A stretch of DNA of 64,000 nt, from NCBI RefSeq assembly GCF_002117125.1, contig NZ_CP019344.1, forward strand, positions 2,818,501 to 2,882,500. Direction: 5' to 3'. Position numbers and translations under genes: made by a program. Within the stretch, counting starts at the first letter, position 1. Every line of letters begins with the position of its first letter. The notes beneath the pieces are model-generated. The model ran no database searches. It had not been told where the DNA came from and worked only from the letters and a program-made list of their open reading frames with translations. This document shows positions 36,744 through 43,882 of this stretch, in pieces. The DNA is from Nonlabens spongiae (GTDB lineage: Bacteria > Bacteroidota > Bacteroidia > Flavobacteriales > Flavobacteriaceae).

Positions 36744-39356
36744 TTGTCCGCCAAGTCGAAGAAGGTCACGCCCTTAATGCAGCAATACAACAAGATCAAG
36801 GCAAAATATCCTGATGCCTTGTTGTTATTTAGAGTGGGTGATTTTTATGAGACATTTGGTGAAGATGCGGTTAAAACGGCCCGTATTCTCAATATTGTTT
36901 TGACCAATAGAAATAACGGCGGTGAGCGCACAGAACTGGCTGGTTTTCCACACCATTCCCTGAATACCTATTTGCCGAAATTAGTGAGGGCAGGTGAGCG
37001 GGTTGCGATTTGTGACCAACTGGAAGATCCCAAACAAACTAAGAAAATCGTAAAACGAGGCGTCACCGAGTTGATCACACCTGGTGTTTCTTTAAACGAC
37101 GAAGTTTTAAACTCCAAGTTCAACAATTTTTTAGCCTCACTTTCTGTACAGCGAGAACTTTATGGGGTTGCTTTTTTGGACATTTCGACGGGAGAGTTTT
37201 TAGTTTCTCAGGGTTCTAAGGAAGAAATAGATAAGCTGCTCCAAAATTTTAATCCGAGTGAGGTGCTGGTTAGGCGTAGTGATAAAAAGCAGTTGGCACA
37301 GACCTTTCCTTATGACCTACCTTTTTTTCATCTAGAAGATTGGGTGTTCCAGATTGATTTTGCAAGGGATTTATTGCTTAGGCATTTCAAAGTGAATTCC
37401 TTAAAAGGATTTGGAGTTGAAGGGATGGAACAAGCGCTTGTCTCAGCGGGTGCGGCTCTTCATTATCTTGAGGAAACCCAGCATCACAGAATTGAGCATA
37501 TCGCCAATATTTCGCGTATTGAAGATGACAGTTATGTGTGGATGGACCGATTCACTACACGTAACCTTGAATTATATCATTCCCATAATCAGGGTGCGGT
37601 TACATTGCTAGAAGTCATCGATCACACTACGACTGCCATGGGAGGCAGAATGCTGAAACGCTGGATGGCTTTTCCTTTGAAGGATGCTGCTCAGATTAAT
37701 AGAAGGCATGATGTAGTCTCCTTTTTCGCCTCGAGCGCAAAAGAAAAAGATGAAGTAGTAGAGGGCTTAAAACGCATGAGCGATCTAGAGCGATTGATTT
37801 CTAAGGTAGCTGTGGGTAAAATTTGCCCTAGGGAAGTCGTCCAGCTCAAGAATAGTCTGGAAGCGATAGTCCCGATCAAGGAAAAGCTTCAAGAAAGTAA
37901 TAATGAGAGTTTGATCACTATGGGAGAGGGGCTTAATCCTTGCTCGCAATTGATACACTTAATTCAGAGCGCTATCGATGAAAATGCTCCAGTAAACATT
38001 CTAAAGGGTAAAACGATTGCTTCGGGATATAACGCTGAGCTGGATGATCTGAGAGGTCTTGCCACTTCTGGTAAGGACTATTTAGATAAAATGCTGGAAC
38101 GGCATAGTGAAGAAACGGGAATCACCAGTCTGAAAATTTCTAGCAATAATGTTTTTGGATACTATATTGAGGTACGTAATACACACAAGGATAAAGTCCC
38201 TGAGAGCTGGATTAGGAAACAGACTCTAGTCAATGCAGAACGTTACATTACGGAAGAACTCAAGGAATACGAGAGTAAGATTCTGGGAGCTGAAGAACGC
38301 ATCAATGCTTTACAGCAAGAGCTTTTTGACGCTGTAGTTCGGGAAATTGTTCCTTTTATCAAAACCATTCAGCAAAATGCACAGTTGATAGGTCAGCTGG
38401 ATTGTTTAATCTCCTTTGCTCATCAAGCTGTGAGAAGCAATTATAAACGACCAGAAATTCAAGACACGGACGAGCTTGAAATCATAAATGGTAGACATCC
38501 CGTGATCGAAAAAATGCTGCCGCCAGACCAGCCCTATATCCCAAATGATGTGAGATTAGATCGAGAGTCTCAGCAAATCATCATGATTACGGGTCCCAAT
38601 ATGAGTGGTAAAAGTGCCATTTTGAGACAAACTGCGTTGATTGTTCTATTAGCACAAATGGGAAGCTTCGTCCCAGCCGAAGAGGTGCGCTTGGGGATTA
38701 TTGATAAGATATTTACCAGGGTAGGAGCCAGCGATAATATTTCTCAGGGTGAGTCGACCTTCATGACTGAGATGAATGAAAGTGCCAGTATTTTGAATAA
38801 TATCAGTGATCGCAGTTTGGTTTTGCTGGATGAAATAGGCCGTGGAACCAGTACTTACGACGGAATTTCCATCGCCTGGGCTATCACAGAATATTTGCAT
38901 GAGCACCCCTCGAGAGCCAAAACACTTTTTGCTACACACTATCACGAGCTCAACGGCATGACCGATACCTTTGAACGCATCAAAAATTACAACGTTCAGG
39001 TTAAAGAACTAAAAGATAAAGTGCTGTTCATGCGCAAGCTGATTGAGGGAGGAAGTCACCACAGTTTTGGGATTCACGTGGCTAAAATGGCTGGAATGCC
39101 CCAGCCTGTCATACTCAAAGCCAAGAAAATCCTCAAAAATCTAGAAAAATCCCATAAGCAGGAAGATGCTAAGGATGCTCTCGATGCCACTCAGGAGATG
39201 CAGTTGAGTTTCTTCAATCTGGATGATCCACTTCTGGAAGATATTAAGAATGAGATCCTTCAGGTGGATATTGATACCCTCACTCCCGTAGAAGCTTTGA
39301 TGAAGCTTAACGAAATCAAGCGCATGCTGGTAGGCAAGGAGGCAGGTCAGGCTTAA
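36744..39356 (+). CDS. mutS: DNA mismatch repair protein MutS
   Basis: 870 residues from a TTG start; the start KKVTPLMQQYNKIKAKYPDA is the family N-terminus. The mismatch-binding Phe-x-Glu is within RVGDFYETFGEDA. The ATPase has Walker A TGPNMSGKSAIL, Walker B VLLDEIGRGTSTYDG and ATHYHEL. The C-terminus ends in the dimerisation segment. It recognises base mismatches after replication. It stands alone, followed by the tRNA genes. Confidence 0.97.
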   Translation: MSAKSKKVTPLMQQYNKIKAKYPDALLLFRVGDFYETFGEDAVKTARILNIVLTNRNNGGERTELAGFPHHSLNTYLPKLVRAGERVAICDQLEDPKQTKKIVKRGVTELITPGVSLNDEVLNSKFNNFLASLSVQRELYGVAFLDISTGEFLVSQGSKEEIDKLLQNFNPSEVLVRRSDKKQLAQTFPYDLPFFHLEDWVFQIDFARDLLLRHFKVNSLKGFGVEGMEQALVSAGAALHYLEETQHHRIEHIANISRIEDDSYVWMDRFTTRNLELYHSHNQGAVTLLEVIDHTTTAMGGRMLKRWMAFPLKDAAQINRRHDVVSFFASSAKEKDEVVEGLKRMSDLERLISKVAVGKICPREVVQLKNSLEAIVPIKEKLQESNNESLITMGEGLNPCSQLIHLIQSAIDENAPVNILKGKTIASGYNAELDDLRGLATSGKDYLDKMLERHSEETGITSLKISSNNVFGYYIEVRNTHKDKVPESWIRKQTLVNAERYITEELKEYESKILGAEERINALQQELFDAVVREIVPFIKTIQQNAQLIGQLDCLISFAHQAVRSNYKRPEIQDTDELEIINGRHPVIEKMLPPDQPYIPNDVRLDRESQQIIMITGPNMSGKSAILRQTALIVLLAQMGSFVPAEEVRLGIIDKIFTRVGASDNISQGESTFMTEMNESASILNNISDRSLVLLDEIGRGTSTYDGISIAWAITEYLHEHPSRAKTLFATHYHELNGMTDTFERIKNYNVQVKELKDKVLFMRKLIEGGSHHSFGIHVAKMAGMPQPVILKAKKILKNLEKSHKQEDAKDALDATQEMQLSFFNLDDPLLEDIKNEILQVDIDTLTPVEALMKLNEIKRMLVGKEAGQA

Positions 39357-39373
39357 ATTTATCAAGTTTTTCT

Positions 39374-39402
39374 TTGTGGAATAGGGAAAGTTATTAAATT
39401 TG
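39374..39402 (+). promoter_or_regulatory. Promoter of tRNA-Gly
   Basis: TTG (39374-39376), 18 bases, TAAATTTG (39395-39402), an exact consensus fit. Transcription would start near 39408, about 32 bases before the tRNA. Confidence 0.75.
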
Positions 39403-39439
39403 CAATCCGTTTTTGAAACGGTTGTTCTTTTAAGAATAT

Positions 39440-39511
39440 GCGAAAGTAGCTCAGGGGTAGAGCATCACCTTGCCAAGGTGAGGGTCGCGGGTTCAAATCC
39501 CGTCTTTCGCT
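39440..39511 (+). tRNA. tRNA-Gly (anticodon GCC)
   Basis: 72 bases forming a full cloverleaf: acceptor GCGAAAG / CTTTCGC, D-arm AGCTCAGGGGTAGAGC, anticodon stem TCACC / GGTGA around TTGCCAA (GCC at 39472-39474), and T-arm CGGGTTCAAATCCCG. No CCA is encoded. Confidence 0.97.
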
Positions 39512-39569
39512 CTAGTAAGTAGATGGATTCTTCTATTTTTTTATCATAGACGAGAGAATCAGCGGCAAT

Positions 39570-39616
39570 GTCGCGGGTTCATTCCGATAGCTATCGGAAC
39601 CCGTCTTTCGCTCTAG
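39570..39616 (+). pseudogene. Truncated tRNA-Gly 3' end with palindrome in the T-loop
   Basis: GTCGCGGGTTCA and CCCGTCTTTCGCTCTAG are identical to the 3' part of the preceding tRNA-Gly and its downstream bases. The three bases AAT between them are replaced by the 18-bp perfect palindrome TTCCGATAGCTATCGGAA (39582-39599). The 5' half of a tRNA is absent. The segment 39512-39569 between the tRNA and this copy holds no gene. Confidence 0.8.
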
Positions 39617-39645
39617 AAAAGCCGATTTGTTGATCGGCTTTTTAT
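39617..39645 (+). terminator. Intrinsic terminator after the tRNA-Gly copy
   Basis: AAAAGCCGAT (39617-39626) pairs with ATCGGCTTTT (39633-39642), continuing in T. Confidence 0.88.
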
Positions 39646-39681
39646 TTGAAAATCCAATTCATTCTTCCGCTGGAAGAGTAG

Positions 39682-39767
39682 GCTCGAGTGGTGGAATTGG
39701 TAGACACGTTGGACTTAAAATCCAATGGACAGTAATGTCCGTACGGGTTCAAGTCCCGTCTCGAGTA
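39682..39767 (+). tRNA. tRNA-Leu (anticodon TAA)
   Basis: 86 bases with a long variable arm (TGGACAGTAATGTCC). Acceptor GCTCGAG pairs with CTCGAGT (first pair G-U), anticodon TAA at 39716-39718 within TTGGA-CTTAAAA-TCCAA, and T-arm ACGGGTTCAAGTCCCGT. No CCA encoded. Confidence 0.96.
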
Positions 39768-39768
39768 C

Positions 39769-39797
39769 AGAGGCTCCTCATTTTGAGGGGCCTTTTT
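39769..39797 (+). terminator. Intrinsic terminator of tRNA-Leu
   Basis: GGCTCCTCA / TGAGGGGCC stem with one G-U pair, followed by TTTTTT. The same hairpin recurs at the end of every array unit. Confidence 0.9.
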
Positions 39798-40462
39798 TGA
39801 TTGTACCAATATTTGAAAGCTGCGTCAGTTGGAGGTTATTCAAGAAAACTTGAAGTAGAACGGGTTCATCCCGATAGCTATCGGGACCCGTCTCGAGTAC
39901 AGAGGCTCCTCATTTTGAGGGGCCCTTTTTGATTCTACCAATATTTGAAAGCTGCGTCAGTTGGAGGTTATTAAAGAAAACTTGAAGTAGAACGGGTTCA
40001 TCCCGATAGCTATCGGGACCCGTCTCGAGTACAGAGGCTCCTCATTTTGAGGGCCTTTTTTGATTGTACCAATATTTGAAAGCTGCGTCAGTTGGAGGTT
40101 ATTAAGGAAAACCTGAAGTAATACGGGTTCATCCCGATAGCTATCGGGACCCGTCTCGAGTACAGAGGCTCCTCATTTTGAGGGGCCTTTTTTGATTGTA
40201 CCAATATTTGAAAGCTGCGTCAGTTGGAGGTTATTCAAGAAAACTTGAAGTAGAACGGGTTCATCCCGATAGCTATCGGGACCCGTCTCGAGTACAGAGG
40301 CTCCTCATTTTGAGGGGCCCTTTTTGATTGTACCAACATTTGAAAGCTGCGTCAGTTGGAGGTTATTAAAGAGAACTTGAAGTAGTACGGGTTCATCCCG
40401 ATAGCTATCGGGACCCGTCTCGAGTACAGAGGCTCCTCATTTTGAGGGGGCTTTTTTGATTT
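39770..40462 (+). repeat. Tandem array of 131-132 bp units made from the tRNA-Leu 3' end and terminator
   Basis: Terminator hairpins start at 39770, 39902, 40034, 40165, 40297 and 40429, giving five periods of 132, 132, 131, 132 and 132. Each unit runs: terminator, a unique segment (GATTGTACCAATATTTGAAA through AGTTGGAGGTTATT), a small hairpin CAAG-AAAA-CTTG or variant, and then a tRNA-Leu 3' end in which AGT of the T-loop is replaced by TCCCGATAGCTATCGGGA. These palindromes are at 39869, 40001, 40132, 40264 and 40396. The units differ at only a few positions, so amplification is recent or the array is kept uniform. No protein-coding frame is supported. Confidence 0.92.
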
Positions 40463-40468
40463 AGAACC

Positions 40469-41259
40469 CTACCAATACTCATGACGATCTAAGTCAAAGA
40501 TTTTAGCCTTGAACTGGGGCTCGTTGGGAGCGTAAAATTTGTGATCGATTAGTTTCAGATTTTCATCAAAAATGATATAACGTGGGATGGATTCTAGTTT
40601 GATGAATTCGAGAAAATCTTTTACAGATTCTGAATCAACATCAAAGCGGTAACTAATTTTCCCTTCCATGATTTCAACATGGATTAGTTTCCACTTTTCA
40701 ATATCCTTTGTTTTGTCAGTGCTTACATTAATGATCTCAAGACACTCAGGTAAAGTCATGTCATCAAGCTTTTTCATATTGTTCAAACAGGGTGCGCACC
40801 ATGTAGCCCATAGATCTATCATGAAATATTTCTTACCACTTTTTTTTATGATTTGATTGATACTGAAAGTTGTGCTGTCTACATCTATAAATTTCACATT
40901 CTCAAGCAACTTTTTGAATTTGGTTTTACTTAAAGGCGTGATCATATTTTCTATAATATCTGGAGCGCTTTTGTAATAATCAGTTGTGCGAAGCCATTCT
41001 TTAGCTTTGAGGTATCGATCTTCTTTTTTGAAATCTTTTGAGCTCAAAACATTTACCAGACCATAGGAAAGATTTTTGCGATAAGCGTCAGTGAATTGAT
41101 TTGTATTCAAACTATCAAAAGGAATGGTTTCAAGTCGGTCTTTTATATAGAGATAAATCATTCCAGAGGAAGGTTCTCGAGGGATGTAGATGTCCTCTTC
41201 TCTGATATGCTCTTCAACTTGTGGGTCATCTGGATTGATGAATTGCAAACTTTTATAGT
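40469..41259 (-). pseudogene. TlpA-like thioredoxin lipoprotein, C-terminal fragment
   Basis: The frame here carries a thioredoxin-like domain with the redox motif WATWCAPCLNN, the usual signature of TlpA-family disulfide reductases of Bacteroidota, and ends with KIFDLDRHEYW. Its apparent start is a TTG at 41248, but the frame is open upstream (YYKSLQFINPDDPQVEEH) and clearly continues the upstream fragment. A two-base slip in the short AG repeat at 41260-41266 separates the two frames. The thioredoxin part might still be translated from the TTG, but without export signal. Confidence 0.8.
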
Positions 41260-41627
41260 AGAGAGATCATTGAATTTTCTATGTCCTTCAAAGGGTATCT
41301 CCTTTGCAATGTTATAATCTCCAGAGTTTACATAATTGCTTGCATTATATTGAAGGGCGAAACTGTTGTGGATACTGTCCAGAATAGAATAGAATAGAAT
41401 TTTGAGTCGTCTCCCTTCCATCTGTGGACTAGAAATCTTAGGCTGTCGTAGCTGTTCTCCATTGCAGAGATGTCTAGTTCTGGTTCGCTTTCGCGAAAGC
41501 GTAACGCTTCACTTACTTTATCATAAACCAGATCTACTTGATCCACCGTATCAGAAACCAAGAACCTCAAAGCCGGTCGATCGAATTTGCTACCGTATAA
41601 TCTGATGCCGTAATCAAACTTTGTTAA
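41260..41627 (-). pseudogene. TlpA-like lipoprotein, central fragments with pentanucleotide slip
   Basis: Between the insertion sequence and the C-terminal fragment the reading continues as FDYGIRLYGSKFDRPALRF and onward, then shifts at four tandem AGAAT units (41381-41400; ATTCT on the coding strand). With three units the frame would run on as KFYSILDSIHNSFALQYN. The central part also holds a copy of the iterated palindrome, read as LRFRES. Removing this slip, the AG slip and the IS with one target copy gives one frame of about 478 residues. Confidence 0.8.
41486..41501. repeat. Iterated palindrome, copy 12 (in pseudogene)
   Basis: Perfect 16-bp core, read as Arg-Phe-Arg-Glu-Ser in the broken TlpA-like gene. 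Confidence 0.95.
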
Positions 41628-42421
41628 GGCTCTAGACCAGAAGATTTTATTTTCTAGCCAAAAATAATGATAATGTTGATGTGTTGTTGGAATGTTGGCA
41701 ACTCGGTAGAGTTGTCAATATTTCAATAACATTTTCCATAGCTCTTTTTCCATCTGCTGGGTGCTCTTCTTCCATCTCCATTCACATTCCTTGAGATGCA
41801 GGTCGAAGGTCTTCTTCACTCCATTGAACTTTGCCAGCCTCCTTTTGGTGAAGCTCCAAAAGCTTTCGATCCCATTAATGTGGACGCCGTGCCTGTTTGA
41901 GAAGCTCTTGCTCTTGTCGATGCGGTAATGCTTGTTGTAACCGATGTCCAACAAGCCATTGTAACCTCTCCAACCGTCAGTAATGACAACGCTCTCCACG
42001 CTTATCTTCTTCTGGATGACCTTCCGCAGGGTGTCCCTCTTCGCATCGGGAACAAGCTCGGTATAGACCCTTCCGTCCCTCTCAAAAACACCGAATACCG
42101 GCTGTTTCCAGGTTCCCCTACCACGCTTTTGGGGCATGTTCCTGCCCCTGAGCCTTTTCGCCCCAAAATAAGCCTCGTCCAACTCGACCTCTCCAAAGAA
42201 CAATCTCTTGTCCTCCTGCTGTTTCTTGAAGATGACCTCCCTAAAGAGTCGAAAATAACGGTTGATCGTCTTTCTGTTCAGCTTGAGGATCTCGGCCGTT
42301 TTGGTGGCATCAACATCGCTGCAAAAGCACCCAATTATTTTTTTGATTTTATAATCGCTAAGTTTACTATACTTTACGGGCATTACGGAACAAATCTATA
42401 CATTTGTTCTGGTCTTAAGCC
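41628..42421 (-). mobile_element. IS1595-family insertion sequence, about 794 bp
   Basis: The ends are imperfect inverted repeats: GGCTCTAGACCAGAA at 41628-41642 and TTCTGGTCTTAAGCC at 42407-42421 (13 of 15 positions match). They are flanked by TTTGTTAA (41620-41627) and, overlapping the last end base, CTTGTTAA (42421-42428), which match at 7 of 8 positions, in line with the 8-bp target duplication of this family. It has one transposase gene. The insertion interrupts the TlpA-like lipoprotein gene, whose frame is restored when the element and one target copy are removed. Confidence 0.88.
41715..42383 (-). CDS. IS1595-family (ISXO2-like) transposase
   Basis: 222 residues. An N-terminal helix-turn-helix-like part (DATKTAEILKLNRKTINRYF, 25-44) is followed by the catalytic domain with D69 in GEVELDEAYFGAKR, D136 in VVITDGWRGYNG and E173 in HINGIESFWSFTKRRL. 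The usual N-terminal zinc ribbon is missing, so it is a short form. All three acidic residues are present and the frame is intact, so it may be active. A hairpin TTGACAACT / AGTTGCCAA follows the stop within the element. Confidence 0.92.
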   Translation of the reverse strand: MPVKYSKLSDYKIKKIIGCFCSDVDATKTAEILKLNRKTINRYFRLFREVIFKKQQEDKRLFFGEVELDEAYFGAKRLRGRNMPQKRGRGTWKQPVFGVFERDGRVYTELVPDAKRDTLRKVIQKKISVESVVITDGWRGYNGLLDIGYNKHYRIDKSKSFSNRHGVHINGIESFWSFTKRRLAKFNGVKKTFDLHLKECEWRWKKSTQQMEKELWKMLLKY

Positions 42422-42713
42422 TTGTTAATTCATGTGGCCTCAATATAATTTGAGAAATGATAGAATCTTTTTCAGAATCATTTTTGAAACTCAGGTAAAG
42501 GTGTTTAGAGTATTTGTCGACCAGATTTATTCCAGTTGCCCTGTTTGCTGGTACCAGTATATTAATTGCGATACTGTCGTTCTTTACCTCGTTTTGAGGT
42601 TCAACGACTATTTGTTCCTGAACCTTATTGCTTTCCTCTTTCTTTGACTGACAAGAAATGAAAATAAAAAAAATGCAGATAATTTGAATAAATGGAGGAC
42701 TGAAAAACTTCAC
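42422..42713 (-). pseudogene. TlpA-like lipoprotein, N-terminal fragment
   Basis: From a GTG at 42713: hydrophobic signal (IQIICIFFIFISC) with the lipobox Cys, then a Lys/Glu-rich linker and the start of the mature protein up to IILRPHELT, where the insertion sequence begins. The codon interrupted (ACA A|AG) is completed on the other side of the element. The frame otherwise runs into the element and stops after RLKTRTNV. Confidence 0.8.
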
Positions 42714-42775
42714 GGTTGGTTGTATTGAAGAAATGAATTTCGTTTAAATATACAACCTCTATAGAAATACTGATT

Positions 42776-43882
42776 CTACCCTTGCTTTACATCCAGCGCA
42801 TCGCGTAATGAGTTTCCGAGCAGCATAAAAGCCATGACCAGCGTCATGATGGCAAAACCTGGAACAAGTGCGAGGTAAGCTTTGTCGAGAATAATGTACT
42901 GGTAATGATCTTTGATCATACCGCCCCAGCTAGGCATAGGTGGTTGCGCTCCAAGTCCCAAGAAGCTTAAACCAGCCTCAATGAGTATCGAGGCAGCAAA
43001 ATTTGCCGCACAAATCACGATTACGGGTGCCATGATATTGGGTAAAATATGTCGGGTGATGATGCGCCAGTCGTCATATCCCAGCGCCCGAGCAGCGGTC
43101 ACGTATTGGAACTTTCGCGCCGTTATCACCTGACCTCGTACCACACGAGCAACTTCTACCCACATGGTGAGTCCCACGGCTATGAAAACGGTAAAAAATC
43201 CTTTCCCCAAAGCGATACTAATCGCAATCACCATGAGTAAAGTTGGTATGGACCAGCTCACATTAATGATCCACATGATAACAGCATCGATTCTACCGCC
43301 GTAATATCCAGCAAGTGCTCCCAGTAAAATTCCAATCACCAGCGAAATGAATACCGTTACAAATCCTATGGAAATGCTGATGCGTGCCCCCACCAGCATA
43401 CGACTGAGCAGGTCACGACCATATTTGTCGGTGCCTAGCAAGAATGTTTTAGTATGGGTGTAGCTTTCGCGAAAGCGAGACAGTTCTATACCTCTCGCTT
43501 CTTCATACTTTAAGAGATGGTAAGCTTGCTCATTGCCATCCACATCAAAAGGCTGATAATAAATGCTACCGTTCTCCTGCTTGAGATTCTTGAAAGGAAT
43601 CTCCTCAAACTCTGGCGTGCTACCGTTAAACCAAACCCATATAGAAGTGTCTTGGTTATTGTTCAGTGGCAACTGAAGCATATCTACAGTAAAGCCGGGT
43701 GGCTGGGAGTGAATGCTCAAATGCATCTGGTTTGCGTGGCGGGTGCTGTCTGGGGCTAGGATATAGGCAAAAAGCGCGCAGAAAGCATAGAATACGATCA
43801 CGCAAAAACTAGTAACGCCCCAAAAATCCCTGCGGAATTTCTGGAGCGCTAGTTTCCATAACGAGCCGTTCTTACGAGCCAT
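42776..43882 (-). CDS. ABC transporter permease, OppC/DppC type
   Basis: 368 residues. One N-terminal membrane helix (FCVIVFYAFCALFAYILA), a large periplasmic insertion (about 50-145), the motif LGTDKYGRDLLSRMLVGARIS, and then five membrane helices with the permease EAA loop (ARALGYDDWRIITRHILPNIM). It imports peptides or similar solutes with an ATPase and OppB partner not encoded here. The iterated palindrome at 43462 sits in the periplasmic insertion (LSRFRES). Its ATG overlaps the stop of the protease gene by one base. Confidence 0.92.
   Translation of the reverse strand: MARKNGSLWKLALQKFRRDFWGVTSFCVIVFYAFCALFAYILAPDSTRHANQMHLSIHSQPPGFTVDMLQLPLNNNQDTSIWVWFNGSTPEFEEIPFKNLKQENGSIYYQPFDVDGNEQAYHLLKYEEARGIELSRFRESYTHTKTFLLGTDKYGRDLLSRMLVGARISISIGFVTVFISLVIGILLGALAGYYGGRIDAVIMWIINVSWSIPTLLMVIAISIALGKGFFTVFIAVGLTMWVEVARVVRGQVITARKFQYVTAARALGYDDWRIITRHILPNIMAPVIVICAANFAASILIEAGLSFLGLGAQPPMPSWGGMIKDHYQYIILDKAYLALVPGFAIMTLVMAFMLLGNSLRDALDVKQG
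43462..43477. repeat. Iterated palindrome, copy 13 (coding, one end base changed)
   Basis: Core GCTTTCGCGAAAGC intact, preceded by A. In the OppC-like gene, read as Arg-Phe-Arg-Glu-Ser. Confidence 0.92.

Noticed and set aside
39770..40462. CRISPR array
   Set aside because: Whole 131-132 bp units are repeated with almost no differences. There are no variable spacers and no cas genes nearby; the repeat is a tRNA end plus terminator.
41928..42428. 166-residue open frame on the plus strand
   Set aside because: Antisense to the IS1595 transposase and running through the IS end; a shadow of that gene.
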